64,000 nt of DNA from Epiperipatus broadwayi. Lineage: Eukaryota; Onychophora; Udeonychophora; Euonychophora; Peripatidae. The first letter of the stretch is position 1; every line of letters begins with the position of its first letter. The stretch is taken from positions 100,205-164,204 of the forward strand of contig JAQFVV010013301.1 of assembly GCA_028023455.1 (NCBI GenBank), written 5' to 3'. The position numbers and the translations under genes were made by a program. A model generated the notes under the pieces. That model saw only the letters and a program-made list of their open reading frames with translations. It ran no database searches and was not told the origin of the DNA. Positions 23,885 through 34,990 of the stretch are shown in pieces.

Positions 23885-24042
23885 TTGTCACAAAAAGAAA
23901 ATTTGAAGAAGCTGCTTATGTGACAATGATAAAAAATCCCCTAAGCCAACCGAGTATGACTATACATAATGTATGGATACCACTAATCAACTTTGCTCTT
24001 AGAAAAAAGTGGAGTAATCAGGTGGAACCTCATAGTTAAATA
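23885..24042 (+). pseudogene. Penelope-like endonuclease C-terminal fragment (plus copy)
   Basis: The plus strand reads RKFEEAAYVTMIKNPLSQPS, then MTIHNVWIP and a charged tail to a TAG/TAA-rich end near 24040. It parallels the last 50 or so residues of the minus-strand copy, with many substitutions. It lacks the YIGET core because the copy is 5' truncated at the inversion junction. Confidence 0.75.
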
Positions 24043-24065
24043 TCTGAAATTTCTACTGACTAATA

Positions 24066-24160
24066 CCTTTGGAAGAATGGCTCAGTTGGTTAGAGAATTT
24101 TCTTAAAATTCAATAATCATGAATCTAAGGATCCAGGTTCAAATCCTATGCTAGTACTGT
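24066..24160 (+). repeat. tRNA-like (SINE-type) segment in the PLE 3' UTR, plus copy
   Basis: A-box-like TGGCTCAGTTGG at about 24079-24090 and B-box-like GGTTCAAATCC at 24136-24146. Sequence before and after corresponds to the minus copy at 23020-23105. Its presence in both PLE copies at the same distance after the endonuclease stop implies that it travels as part of the PLE 3' end. Confidence 0.7.
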
Positions 24161-24364
24161 CACTGGTCAGGCCAGAAACACCTGAAGTAGAGGGGAGAAT
24201 TATACCTCTTGAATTGTTGTGCATATATTAACCTGTTTGATTTTTTATTACTATCAGTTGAACGTATTTACAATATTTAAATAAAGTTAATTTTTTTAAA
24301 AAAACATGATGGAAATAGTCCAATATAAAAATACAACTAGAACACCTTTATCATAAACTTTTAA

Positions 24365-24365
<1 letters not shown>

Positions 24366-24398
<33 letters not shown>
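24366..24398. repeat. (CA)n(TA)n compound microsatellite
   Basis: An ACACAC run changes directly to ATATAT just downstream of the plus-oriented PLE tail. Confidence 0.9.
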
Positions 24399-24564
24399 CA
24401 ATCCACTAGCATAAAACTACAATTTTTTTTTAAAAATGCCTATATAAAATTGAAGATTAATATCCTTTGCTATAGCCAGCTTTGTGGTATTCTGCCATCT
24501 TAAGTAGCAATATGTTAATATTTAAATATTATTAAACTCTCAGACCAGTAATGCTCCCACATGA

Positions 24565-25010
24565 ATTACCTACTTTCCATAAATTGTGAATATTAACACA
24601 ATTACACTGTTTATTCAATACATTATACATATTATTTATAAAATATGACTCTTTAATTTTTCTTTTCTTCAAATCATTTTTCATATGCAAAATAAAAACT
24701 CTATCAAAGCAGAATTCTCCATTTCAAATCACTGTATGTTCTGCAAAAATATATTTATACCTATCTGGAGAATAATGCAACTTATTATATAATAATTCAT
24801 GCTCCCTAATCCTCTTTTTCAATGCACATTTAGTCTCACCAATGTAATTATATCTACAATGACATATCACTTTATATATAATATTACATTTTTTGCTTTT
24901 ACCAGTAGAATCTTTACCATTAATAACCAATCTTTCAGTATTTGCACCAACTTTAAATGCAACACCAAAATGAGCAGATACCAATGATGTAATCTTATTA
25001 CAAACAATAT
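24565..25010 (-). pseudogene. Penelope-like element remnant 3: GIY-YIG endonuclease
   Basis: The minus-strand frame reads LVSAHFGVAFKVGANTERLV (end of linker) and CNIIYKVICHCRYNYIGETK, the PLE GIY-YIG core. KKRIREHELLYNKL (family: RxxEH helix) and IFAEHTVI follow before a TGA at about 24724. The same frame then continues to about 24565 with CFDRVFILHM, LKKRKIKESYFI (RKxKE catalytic helix) and NCVNIHNLWKVG. So the endonuclease is almost complete apart from one stop. It is a different family from remnant 2, which has a different sequence around the core. An (AT)n tract at 25012-25033 cuts off upstream coding sequence, consistent with 5' truncation. Confidence 0.85.
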
Positions 25011-25033
25011 ATATATATATATATATATATAAA

Positions 25034-25860
25034 CAATACACAATATTAGCTGAAACCTATATAAAATAATTTTAATGCCTCATAGCTATATTCTTTTAGC
25101 CACACTTTTTCTTTAAATAAAGAAATGCCTGAATTTTGCAGGCCATTCAAAATTAATTCACATATTTTTTTTGAAAGGTCTGCAAAATTCCATTTTTTTT
25201 AAAGGGGGAGTTTTGCTAAAAAAATATAATTATGGAACATTTAGTGGGGATATTTTTCTGTAGTAGTTTTAGAAAATATATTATCAGTAGTATTGCTAAG
25301 TGACTATTATTTATTATTGACTGATGTTAAGTTATACTAATTTGTCATAGCACCCATAATTAGTGTTTTATCTTGAATTTACTTAGAAATATAATAAGGT
25401 TCCAGAGATCACTCTTAACTACATGGATTTAACCCTAGAGATATATTTTTATAAGAGGCATCTCATATTCTTTTTATATTCTGGAAATATTATTTCAACT
25501 CCCAGAGTACTATACTATATTAAATCAAATATCTCCATAGTCTAATTATCATGTAAACAAGAAATGAATGCAGATATTTCCTATATAACTAGAGAAAAAT
25601 GTTAATAGTATTACTAAATAATTATCAAATCTTATTACAACATTTCTTAAGTGAAACTAATTTACAATCGTATTTTCGTCTTAAGTAAATTTAGAGTTAT
25701 GGTGGGATTCTATATTAATTTAGTTTTGTTTAATAGCACTTAATTGTAATTGATAGTTATTCAGCAATGGTAATGCTAACACTTTATTTATTATATGAAA
25801 CTATTTCTACTCATTTCTTATTATATTACAATTAATACATAAAAATATTTGGTTGTTTTT
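25034..25860. other. AT-rich spacer
   Basis: No gene recognised. A short inverted repeat near 25120-25200 pairs GCCTGAATTTTGCAGGCCA-like with GGTCTGCAAAATTCCA-like sequence. Confidence 0.5.
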
Positions 25861-25861
25861 T

Positions 25862-27075
25862 ATTTCCTCATGTCAGCCATTTAATGGCGTTGATGCTAAT
25901 CAAAACACATACATATTATGGTTTTGGGCCACGCCTGTGATTCTATCTGTATAAATATTGGCTTTTTTAGTTTTGTAATAGGAAATTAGAGGAACTAATA
26001 GTAAATAATATTACTATTTAAAAACAAAAATTTAGAAATTCACATTAAATTTAAAAATAATACCCGAATAATTGATGTTTTTTGGACAGTAATTAATCAT
26101 AAAATGGGTTGTTTTTGTTTGTGTGTATATCTATAAAAAGTTACAGTATTTTTTAAATAGAAAATAATACTCAATTATTTTTCAATTTACACAAAATTTT
26201 TCTACATTCGCGCTAAATTTAAAAATGATATCCAAGTAATTTGCTTTTTTTTTTTTTTGACATTAATTAATCAGAAAGTGGATGGTTTTTGTTAGTGTGT
26301 AGATATCAAAAGCCGTAATATTATTTAAATACTAAATTTAAAAATGATACCCGAATAACTTTTTTTTTGGTATTGACATAATTAATCAGAAAGTGAGTTT
26401 TATTTTCTTTGTGTGTGTATATAGAAAAAGTTGTGGTCTTTTTTGAATACAAAATAATACGCAATTCTACATTATTCAATTTGCCTACAACATTTAAAAA
26501 TTCATACTCAATTTTCAAATAATACCCAACTAATTAGCTTTTTTTTTTTTTGGACAGTAATTAATCAGAAAGTGGTATATTTTTGTTAGTGTATATATAA
26601 AGGACCGTCATTGAAACATTCAATTTACAAATGATACTTGACTAATTTTCCTTTTTTTTTTTTTGACAGTAAGGAATCAGAAAATGGGTTCTTTTTGTTA
26701 GTGTGTATATACAAAAAGGTACCATTATTTAAATACTAAATTTAAAAATGATACCCGACTATTTTGCATTTTTTTGGACAGTAATTAATCAGAAAGTGGG
26801 TTCTTTTTGTTATGGTGTACATATAAAAAGTACCGTAATTCAAATACTACATTTAAAAATCAAAGAGGACTAATTTGCTTTTTTTTTTTTTTTTTAGACA
26901 GTAATTAATCAGAAACTGGGTTGTTTTTGTTAATGTGTGTACATATAAAAACTAATCTTATTTAAATAGTTAATGTAAAAATAATACCCGACTAATTTTC
27001 CTTTTTTTTTGCATAGTAATTAATAATCAGATACTGGATTGTTTTTGTTTGTGTGTATATATCAAAAGTAACTTG
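25862..27075. repeat. Tandem repeat array, possibly a Merlin A derivative
   Basis: Eight or so direct repeats of roughly 110-170 bp. Each has ACCCGACTAATTTGC, a T-run, GACAGTAATTAATCAGAAA, GTGGGTTGTTTTTGTTAG, TGTGTATATA and TATTTAAATACTAAATTTA. Copies of the central phrase start near 26089, 26262, 26375, 26555, 26665, 26779, 26899 and 27017. The left edge (about 25868) has CATGTCAGCC followed by GGCG, like the terminal repeat of Merlin A at 14623-14640. The unit shares the GGGTTGTTTTTG/TGTGT/ATTTAAATA layout with the reverse complement of the Merlin A array. A matching right terminus is not visible. Confidence 0.65.
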
Positions 27076-27424
27076 TCAAGGATAAATTCTCATGAAAATT
27101 TTTTTTCGTGTGATCATCAAAACACTGCTCTATCACACCCTTAAAAGCAATTTTGGAGGGTTACCCATTCTTAATGGAACCTTCATGACATTGTTAATAA
27201 AGTTACAATGTAACAGTAGGTTAGAGCACTTCAAAAAAAAACCTTTGTAATGAAATTTTAAATAATTATGACAGGATAAAATCCACACTCTCTCACATGA
27301 AAGTATTGAGAAAATAGACATCCTAGCATTATGATAAAGTTAATAACACAATCAACTACGGCAGTCAATAAGGCATTTATCTGTGCTTTTAGTATAGAAA
27401 AAAGCCACACTGGCTCAGCTAGCG

Positions 27425-27520
27425 GGGACTCTTTCTGTGTTTGATTGAAGAGAGAAGCCTCTTAGGTTGGCTGAGGACTCTTTCTGTGTTTTATTGTAGA
27501 AAGAAGCCTCTTAGGTTGGA
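27425..27520. repeat. Two-copy 50-bp tandem repeat
   Basis: GGACTCTTTCTGTGTTT and AAGCCTCTTAGGTTGG occur twice with a period of 50 bp, within a patch (27400-27600) that is less AT-rich than its surroundings. It may be part of a dispersed repeat. No coding frame is evident. Confidence 0.75.
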
Positions 27521-30479
27521 GGTAGGCCACTGAAATGGTGTATTTCTAGGAATTGACCTGGAAATAGTTGTATCATGTGGCCTGACACAAGGGAATAGAA
27601 AACAACCAAATATTTAATCTAACATACACACAAAACATGCATATATATATATATAGGTGAAATAATGTTAAATATTTTATGACATGACAAAGGTTTGTCA
27701 ATATACTTTCAGAGATAAATTGAATCAGCCAATAGCTACCTGGGCGATAGATTTACAGTTTTCTTTTTTTAAGCTATATTTAAAAATTCATAGATTTCCA
27801 ATTACAAATCAATAATAGATTCTTTAATCATGGGATAATTTCCTATAAAAAGTTTTGTTTGTTTAAAAATATCAATTTGTCATAAGTTCCACCTGGATTC
27901 AAGTCCAAGTCATAAGTACTGCATGCGAATGCACTAAACACTTTTATATGAAACCTTTTATAATTTGCATAATTAAAATGAGACCGAAGAATTTCAGTAA
28001 AAATAACAGTAATAATTAAAATATATATTTGAAAAGAAAATTGAATCTGAGATTTGAACACTAATTAAAAAACTTATAGTAAAGTATAATGAAATGAATA
28101 TTGAAATATCGAGATTAAAAAATACACAATAAAATATGAGGACACAAATAACCGAAATCAACAAAAACAGCAACAAAAAAAAGTGATTGGAAAATGTATA
28201 AGTAAACGAAAAAACGAAAAACAGAGAATAAACAAATATTATAAGCATCAATGAGAAAATTAGAAATGTAAAATGAAATTGAACTACCATGCTGTAAAAA
28301 TGATTTCAGTATATACAATCGTTACATTGGATTCTTGTATATTGTCAAAGACCAAAAAATAAGCCACATCTAAATAAAAGAATGAGATAAGGAAATTTAT
28401 TAAAGTGACATTGAGTTAAAAAATGATATGGAACGAAAATAATGGAGTAAATCTGGACACATATTTATTCTTTAGTGGATTGATAATAGTCGTAAATGTC
28501 AAGAATATATATATATAAGAAAAACAATGACTGAAGTTATATATTTATAGTAGTCTAAAAATAAATAAAAAGTAATATTTATATGACGTTTTAAATTGCT
28601 TTTATCTTTAATGCGTAAAAAGGATAAAAACATATTTAAACAAATAATATATATATATATACAAAATAAAATTATTTGATATTTTTATTTACATTTAAAA
28701 TTTGTTATTGGATATTTTTTTTTGTTATAATGAATGTATTATATATTTCATAATTTTAAATTCTATTTCCATTAAAAATTGAATTTTAAAAAAATTTAAA
28801 TATGTAAAAATATATATTTTATGGTATAAAAGTGCAATAAAATTTTTAGCAATTGTTTATATAAGTATAATATTAAGAAAGTAGCTTAAAATTAATAACA
28901 TCATTATAAAAGTTTTATATATGCACACAGTAGTTATAATATAAATTGCTTTAAAAAATGATATCTATAAAAACAAAATATAATTAATAATATTTCGAAA
29001 ATAAGTCATATAAAATAAAATAATTTATTCAGATAGCAGAATTTTATTTAAAAAAACTATTTGCCTTTAAAAGTTTAAGATATACTAACGCAGATTTCTT
29101 CTATATAGTAGCAATATTTATCTTTACCCAAAACTTATGAACACATGGAATAGACTTATAAACAATAGATGGTAATGCTATCTATATCTATTGAAAAACA
29201 TAACTGATTTTTAATCAGAAAAAAATATATAATAAGTCAATAGAAATTCAAAAAGTTTTCCATTTTTAAAGGATTTGTGTTTCATCAAATGTAAGCTATG
29301 GTCGTGCAATGATCGATAAAACCCTATATCATTTTATACGATGTAAGCTAATAAATTAAATGTTTGCTAACATTAATCAAATGACAAAAAGATACAATTA
29401 ATAAAAAAGTTAAAATAGTAATAAATTATATAATTATTGATTTGGAATCAGATCTTTATAAAATAATTCAGAAAGATTGACTTAGATTGAGAACCTCTGG
29501 AGATTTGAATTTCAAGCTTTTAACTTGAATAATGAAATTAAGGATGGATTTTAGATTATAACTACACTACTTCTCATTTTAAACGTCAAATCTCTCAAAG
29601 CTAAATTTAAATGAGTTATCATCAGATCATCTCATAAGTACCATGCATTAGTATGTGAAACTGCTGTCTAATATAGAAACTAAATTTTGTCTTGATAAAC
29701 TTCTGTTTAAGGTAGCACTTTATGAAATTACTTAGTATCCAAGCTTAGTATAGTTGATTCTAGGGTAGAGAACTATCCTTGTATAAATAAAACATAAAAT
29801 GGTTTTCTATTAATGCAGTGTACATCTATATTCATGCATTTCTTTTGTGAACAAGGCATTCTTCATCTAAAAATAATTAAACATTCAATTGCTAATTAAA
29901 GCTAACTGGTTAATAAGATAAAAGTTCTTCACATTGCCTAGTAATTTTTCAACAATTTGAGAAAAAGTTTCAAGTTTTATTTAACTTTAAACCCAAGGTC
30001 ATAACTATCACAAACTAAACCATTTACATTGATCTCATGAAATATTTTTACATGAACATAGTTTGTTATTGGTTAGGTAGGGATGAAATATTTATTAAAA
30101 GCAATAAAAAGATAATTTTTTTCACAGACAGTTTGCAATTTTCCAGATAACTCATATCTATATATTCATGAAAATAAAATATACATGCTTCTGGTACTGA
30201 ATGCTTATATATATAATTTTCTTTAGGCTTTGCCAATAATAATTTTCATTGAAATATTTTGCATTGCATCTTTTTTATCATTTTATAGAAAATCATTTGA
30301 ATTAGTTTAATCAATCTTTCATTTCAAGTCCTGACAAATAAAAAAAAACAAATTCCATAAGATTAAGTTTATATAATTAATTTTATATAGAAAGGAACAT
30401 GATATTAGTGTTAATAGATTGAAAATAATAATTTGGAGAACAAGAATTACTGCCATGAATAAATCATGGATTTATTCAA
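27521..30479. other. AT-rich spacer
   Basis: No gene recognised. Short (AT)n tracts lie near 27640, 28507 and 28647. Open frames of 60-100 codons on the minus strand at 27843-28318 overlap one another and translate to Phe/Ile/Tyr-rich low-complexity sequence without motifs. Confidence 0.55.
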
Positions 30480-31800
30480 TCTTTATATGTTTAAACTTGA
30501 CTTAATCCAACAATAGCTACTATTTTTATATAGAAGTACTTTATGATAATAAACTACAGCTATAGTTCAAAACATAGTTCTTAATTCATATTAAAATATC
30601 TCTTATATATATGCCAATCGTTAAATACATTATATTTTCCCTTAAAAATAGTTAACTCCTTATTCTCAAAACTAATATGGGAGGGGGGGAGCAATAGCTT
30701 TTGAGTACCAGATCTATGCAGAAACATATTACATTTAATAAATTTTCAATCCATGGTATCTGTATATTTTATCTCCAAAGAGCAATCAATAAAATTAACA
30801 CAGTTATCACCACATACCTGAATCCTCAAAACTATATTATGATCACATTATCATATATACTATCTCCAGTTAAGATTAAGATTCTCCTTATTATAATAAA
30901 TTCCATCTCAAATTATATACCTTTACAATTTGAAAGTAATAATAAAGTGCTGGTTCAGCACAAAATATGTCTATTGGAGATCATTTATCTTTTTCACATG
31001 AATATGGTCATGTGCATCAATTGCATAAGATGGAGTTAATATCTATGGGAAGCTTAAATGTCTGAGTTCAAATTCTTCTAACTACATTAAGTTCAGTATA
31101 GACAAATGTTTATATGTTCAAATTTAACTTACATCTTGATCCAACAATTTTCCAAATAGTGTGTTTAGATTTTTACATAACTACTATTTTTCTATAAAAC
31201 TACTTTATGATTTTAAACTACAGCCATAATTCAAAACAGACCTTTGTACTAATAATAAAATATCTCTTATAAATATTTTCATATTCTCCCAAAATATATA
31301 TTACATGCTACTCATTAAATACACCACATCTTTTATTAAAAAGGTTGACTCTCCATGCATAAGACTATTGGGAGAGAAGGTAAGTGGTAGCTTTGAATTT
31401 CAGATCTATATACCACATTTAATGATCTTCATTCCATTGAGTTTCTATATTTTATTTCAAAAAGCAATCAATGAAGCAATCAAAGTTATCAGCATATATA
31501 TGGATACTCAAAACATTATAATCAGATGATCAGATATATTATCTCCTGTTAAGATTGTCTTTTTATTATGCTCAATTTTATCACAAATCATATACTTTCA
31601 TTTCTCTTCTCTTTTGTAATAAAAAATACTGGCAAGAATATGAAATTACCCACAAATCAGAAATTACTGATATACCTCAAATCATTCTTACTTTAACCAA
31701 TAAAAAAAAATTAAAAAAATTTACACATTGTATCTAGAACCAAACTATTTTGATTTTCTCATTAAAGTCAATCTTGAGGCACTATCTTTCAATTCTATTC
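30480..31800. repeat. Diverged direct repeat, two units of about 660 bp
   Basis: Sequence from about 30490-31040 recurs, diverged, at about 31145-31740. Paired phrases include CTTTATGATAATAAACTACAGC / CTTTATGATTTTAAACTACAGC, ATATCTCTTATA, AGATCTATGCAG / AGATCTATATACC, GAGCAATCAATAAAATTAA / AAGCAATCAATGAAGCAAT and CTATCTCCAGTTAAGATT / TTATCTCCTGTTAAGATT. A third partial copy is probable at 33690-34210. Similarity is low enough that this is an old duplication or an old dispersed repeat. No protein family is recognised in either strand. Confidence 0.55.
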
Positions 31801-32400
31801 TTATTAAAAAGATGGTATATACCAAATTGATGCTCATTGTTTTTTATTGGATCATAAAGAGACAAAAACTCTAAACAATTTGTGTTTGTCTATCCAGCAT
31901 TGGACATTTACCACAAACACATAGCATTAATTACCAAATCACCAATATTTTTTTTCACTATATTTATCATTAACATTAACAGAAGATTCTTTCCTAATAT
32001 AACAATAACCATCTTTCTTTTTTCTTTATTAAGGAATTTATGAGATTCCACATTTGTTTTAATCTGACATCTGGGAAATTTACTTTTTTATTTTTAATAA
32101 ATTGGGAAAGATCAAAATTAGAGACCAAGCTTTAATACCTTCTTATGTTTATACTGCTACTTGGATTTTAGGCTGATTATAAAAAATTCTGCAACTTTTA
32201 TCATCTTCCCAACTTAAAACATTTCTAGTGGTTATTTTATAGGTTTGATTTTTTTTAATAATTATATATATTTTTGTCTTATTTACTTTAAATTATATAC
32301 TTGAAAGAATTATTTTTGACTGACTAAAATCATAAATGTTATATATATTTTAACATTTTTCAAATCATGTCTAAAATAAAAACTATATATATATATATAT
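31801..32400. other. AT-rich spacer
   Basis: No gene recognised. Ends in an (AT)n tract at about 32386-32402. Confidence 0.5.
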
Positions 32401-32784
32401 ATGATCAATAGATGGCGTTTTACCAAATACACCGTCAAAGCGTATGTTTGTTTACATAAACATCAGAGTAAGCATTCACTATCTCTATCATTAGTTTCAC
32501 TTTCAGATCATGATTTCAAGCTGATTTGCTATCATCAGTGAAGGATAGGAATAAGAAACTAGATCTAAACACTAACTCTGAGCATTTATGAAACAATTTC
32601 TATTCAGTTTGCAAGCATGAATTTTTTAGACATGTAATATCTTTAAACTCAGCATAACAAGCCAGATAGCTATATGGGTCTGATATCAGTTCAGTATCAC
32701 CACATAGTAGAAGCCTCTGCAATATATATCATTGCAAGAAAACCTAAAAGGTACATTTATGAAAAACAAAAATCTATTGATCAT
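32401..32784. mobile_element. Possible short DNA transposon with 13-bp inverted termini
   Basis: ATGATCAATAGAT at 32401-32413 is the exact reverse complement of ATCTATTGATCAT at 32772-32784. The enclosed 358 bp is less AT-rich than both flanks and has no coding frame. The (AT)n on the left prevents fixing a target duplication. The short terminal match could be coincidental. Confidence 0.35.
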
Positions 32785-34726
32785 AAATACAAGCGTTAGC
32801 AAGTTTAACTTGTTTTTTTTTGTTTTATATATATATATATCAATTAATGTGACCAAATATTTGATTCTTAATAAAGTTTACATCAATAGTAATAATAGTA
32901 GTAGTCATTAGATTATTATTTTTTAAAGCAGTCAATTGTCTTATCAGTTCCTATTGTTTTATATATTATATAATTTCATAACACTTATGCTCATAGAGTA
33001 AATATCACTCAAAAAGACAAGCTCATTTTCAGGCTGTAAATGCTGATAATAACGAATAGTCAACTGCAGGTAAAGATGGTAACAGCAAAATTAAAATTTT
33101 ATTAGAAAAATTACAACTTCAAAATTGTTCTTATTTAAACTATGCATCACAATTAAAATACTATTAGTTCTAATAAGTAATAATAGGAAATACATATATT
33201 ATTAATGAAGAAAATGAACTTGGTGAATCATGAATTAAACACCAGTTTACAAAATCTAAAAATGTGATTTATATTTGTCTACTTTTAGATCACTGCTTTT
33301 TATTACTTATTATCAATCTACTCTTTAAAACAATTGGGAAAAAAATTTCAGTAATATATTTTTTTAATCCTGGACTAAACTATTAATAATGTAGGTTACA
33401 TGAATGACATCATCATATTCTTATCACCTAAAAACATTTTCCAAAACTTCTAAACATATTTGAACATTATTCTGACAAACAATAATAAATCATCTTTTTG
33501 GGACATTTTCACTGACAGAACCATTTTCTCACCATTTGCCATCCAACACAAATATTTCTAAAACTATCATTTTACCTCTTAATAAAACAATTAGAACTGA
33601 AATTTAAACAATCTTCTCTCTATCAATAACACTATCAATTTCTAATTTAAAGCCTATCTATCTATTCATGTCATTAACATGCTAATTCACTCTAAAATCA
33701 TATCTTATGTGCCAGTCATTCAATGTATTAACTGATTTGCATAGAAAATACATTCATTATGTATAAAACTCATCTGAGTCAAAAAAACTGTTGCAATTAA
33801 CATCAAAAATGTACAACTGCATACAAATAATAATGGTCTCTCATTTTATTGTATATCAATCTTTTGATTTCAATGGGCAGTAAAGAAAATAAATATATAG
33901 TTAGTATATTCCCATGCCCAAAACTTTATTAAAATAACTACATATGATACACATCTACAAATTAATAATAAATCTGTCAGAGATCATAGTGAATATATAA
34001 ATATCAAATCTTAAGAAAATGTTGAAATATATACATGGAAAATTAAATACTGGAAAGTATATGACATGATTTGCAAAACCATTAAGTATATCCTAACTTC
34101 TCTAATAATTACATAATTACAAATTGAAATACTGATATTTAGAACCAAAATATTTAGTCTTTCTGATTAAAATAAATTTAGAAGCCCTATCAACAAATAA
34201 TTTTCTATCCTGCAGGATGACAAATACAAGTATAGTAAGTTTTGCTTTCTTTTTCATAACTACAAAACACCATTAAATCATGTTCTAACTAAATGTATAG
34301 CACTTCAAACTAACTACAACATAATACATTCACTACATCTTTATGCTTACTGATCAATAACACAAGCAGATGACTTTTTTTTAAATAACAAAATTATCAT
34401 ATTTTTTATTTTTATTCTATGGTATCTAAAATGCTATTTTCTGATTCAACACTATAAATGCAATCATTTTTATTTTATAAAAAAAAATGGCAAAATTAAA
34501 ATAGTATTTAAGTTATAATACTGGCTAATAACTTTTTAGTCATACAAAGCTTAATTTTACCTAGGTAACATTGTAATCAATCTCCATTAATAATTATATT
34601 GTCATATCATATGTTTTAACACATTATATTGCTTAATTTTCATAATACTGTAATTTTTTTTCATTTTTATGACATGTAATTAAAGATTAACAAATATATT
34701 TTAAAAGCAGTAATATAAATAATAGC
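32785..34726. other. AT-rich spacer with old repeat copy
   Basis: No gene recognised. 33690-34210 carries phrases related to the 30.5-31.8 kb repeat (for example ATCTTATGTGCCAGTCATTC and TAGAACCAAAATATTT). Confidence 0.45.

Positions 34727-34990
<264 letters not shown>

Larger units (their letters stand above)
22818..24337. mobile_element. Head-to-head pair of Penelope-like element 3' ends
   Basis: Two copies of the same PLE 3' region lie in opposite orientation and meet at about 23880-23885. The minus-oriented copy (22818 to about 23880) is longer and includes the end of the RT, the linker and the GIY-YIG endonuclease. The plus-oriented copy (about 23885-24337) starts in the middle of the endonuclease. 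After the stop, both continue through the same 3' untranslated region. This contains a tRNA-like segment, an AATAAAG-type signal and a shared tail (GGAAATAGTCCAATATAAAA). Inverted, 5'-truncated partial copies are well known for PLEs. The arms differ at many positions, so they are separate insertions or an old rearrangement. Confidence 0.8.

Noticed and set aside
23020-24160. Functional tRNA genes at the two A/B-box segments
   Set aside because: The anticodon and acceptor stems do not form, and both segments sit at the same place in PLE 3' regions, so they are SINE-like sequence.
27843-28318. Overlapping minus-strand frames rich in Phe and Ile
   Set aside because: Three frames are open over the same AT-rich interval and none has a motif; this is expected from composition.
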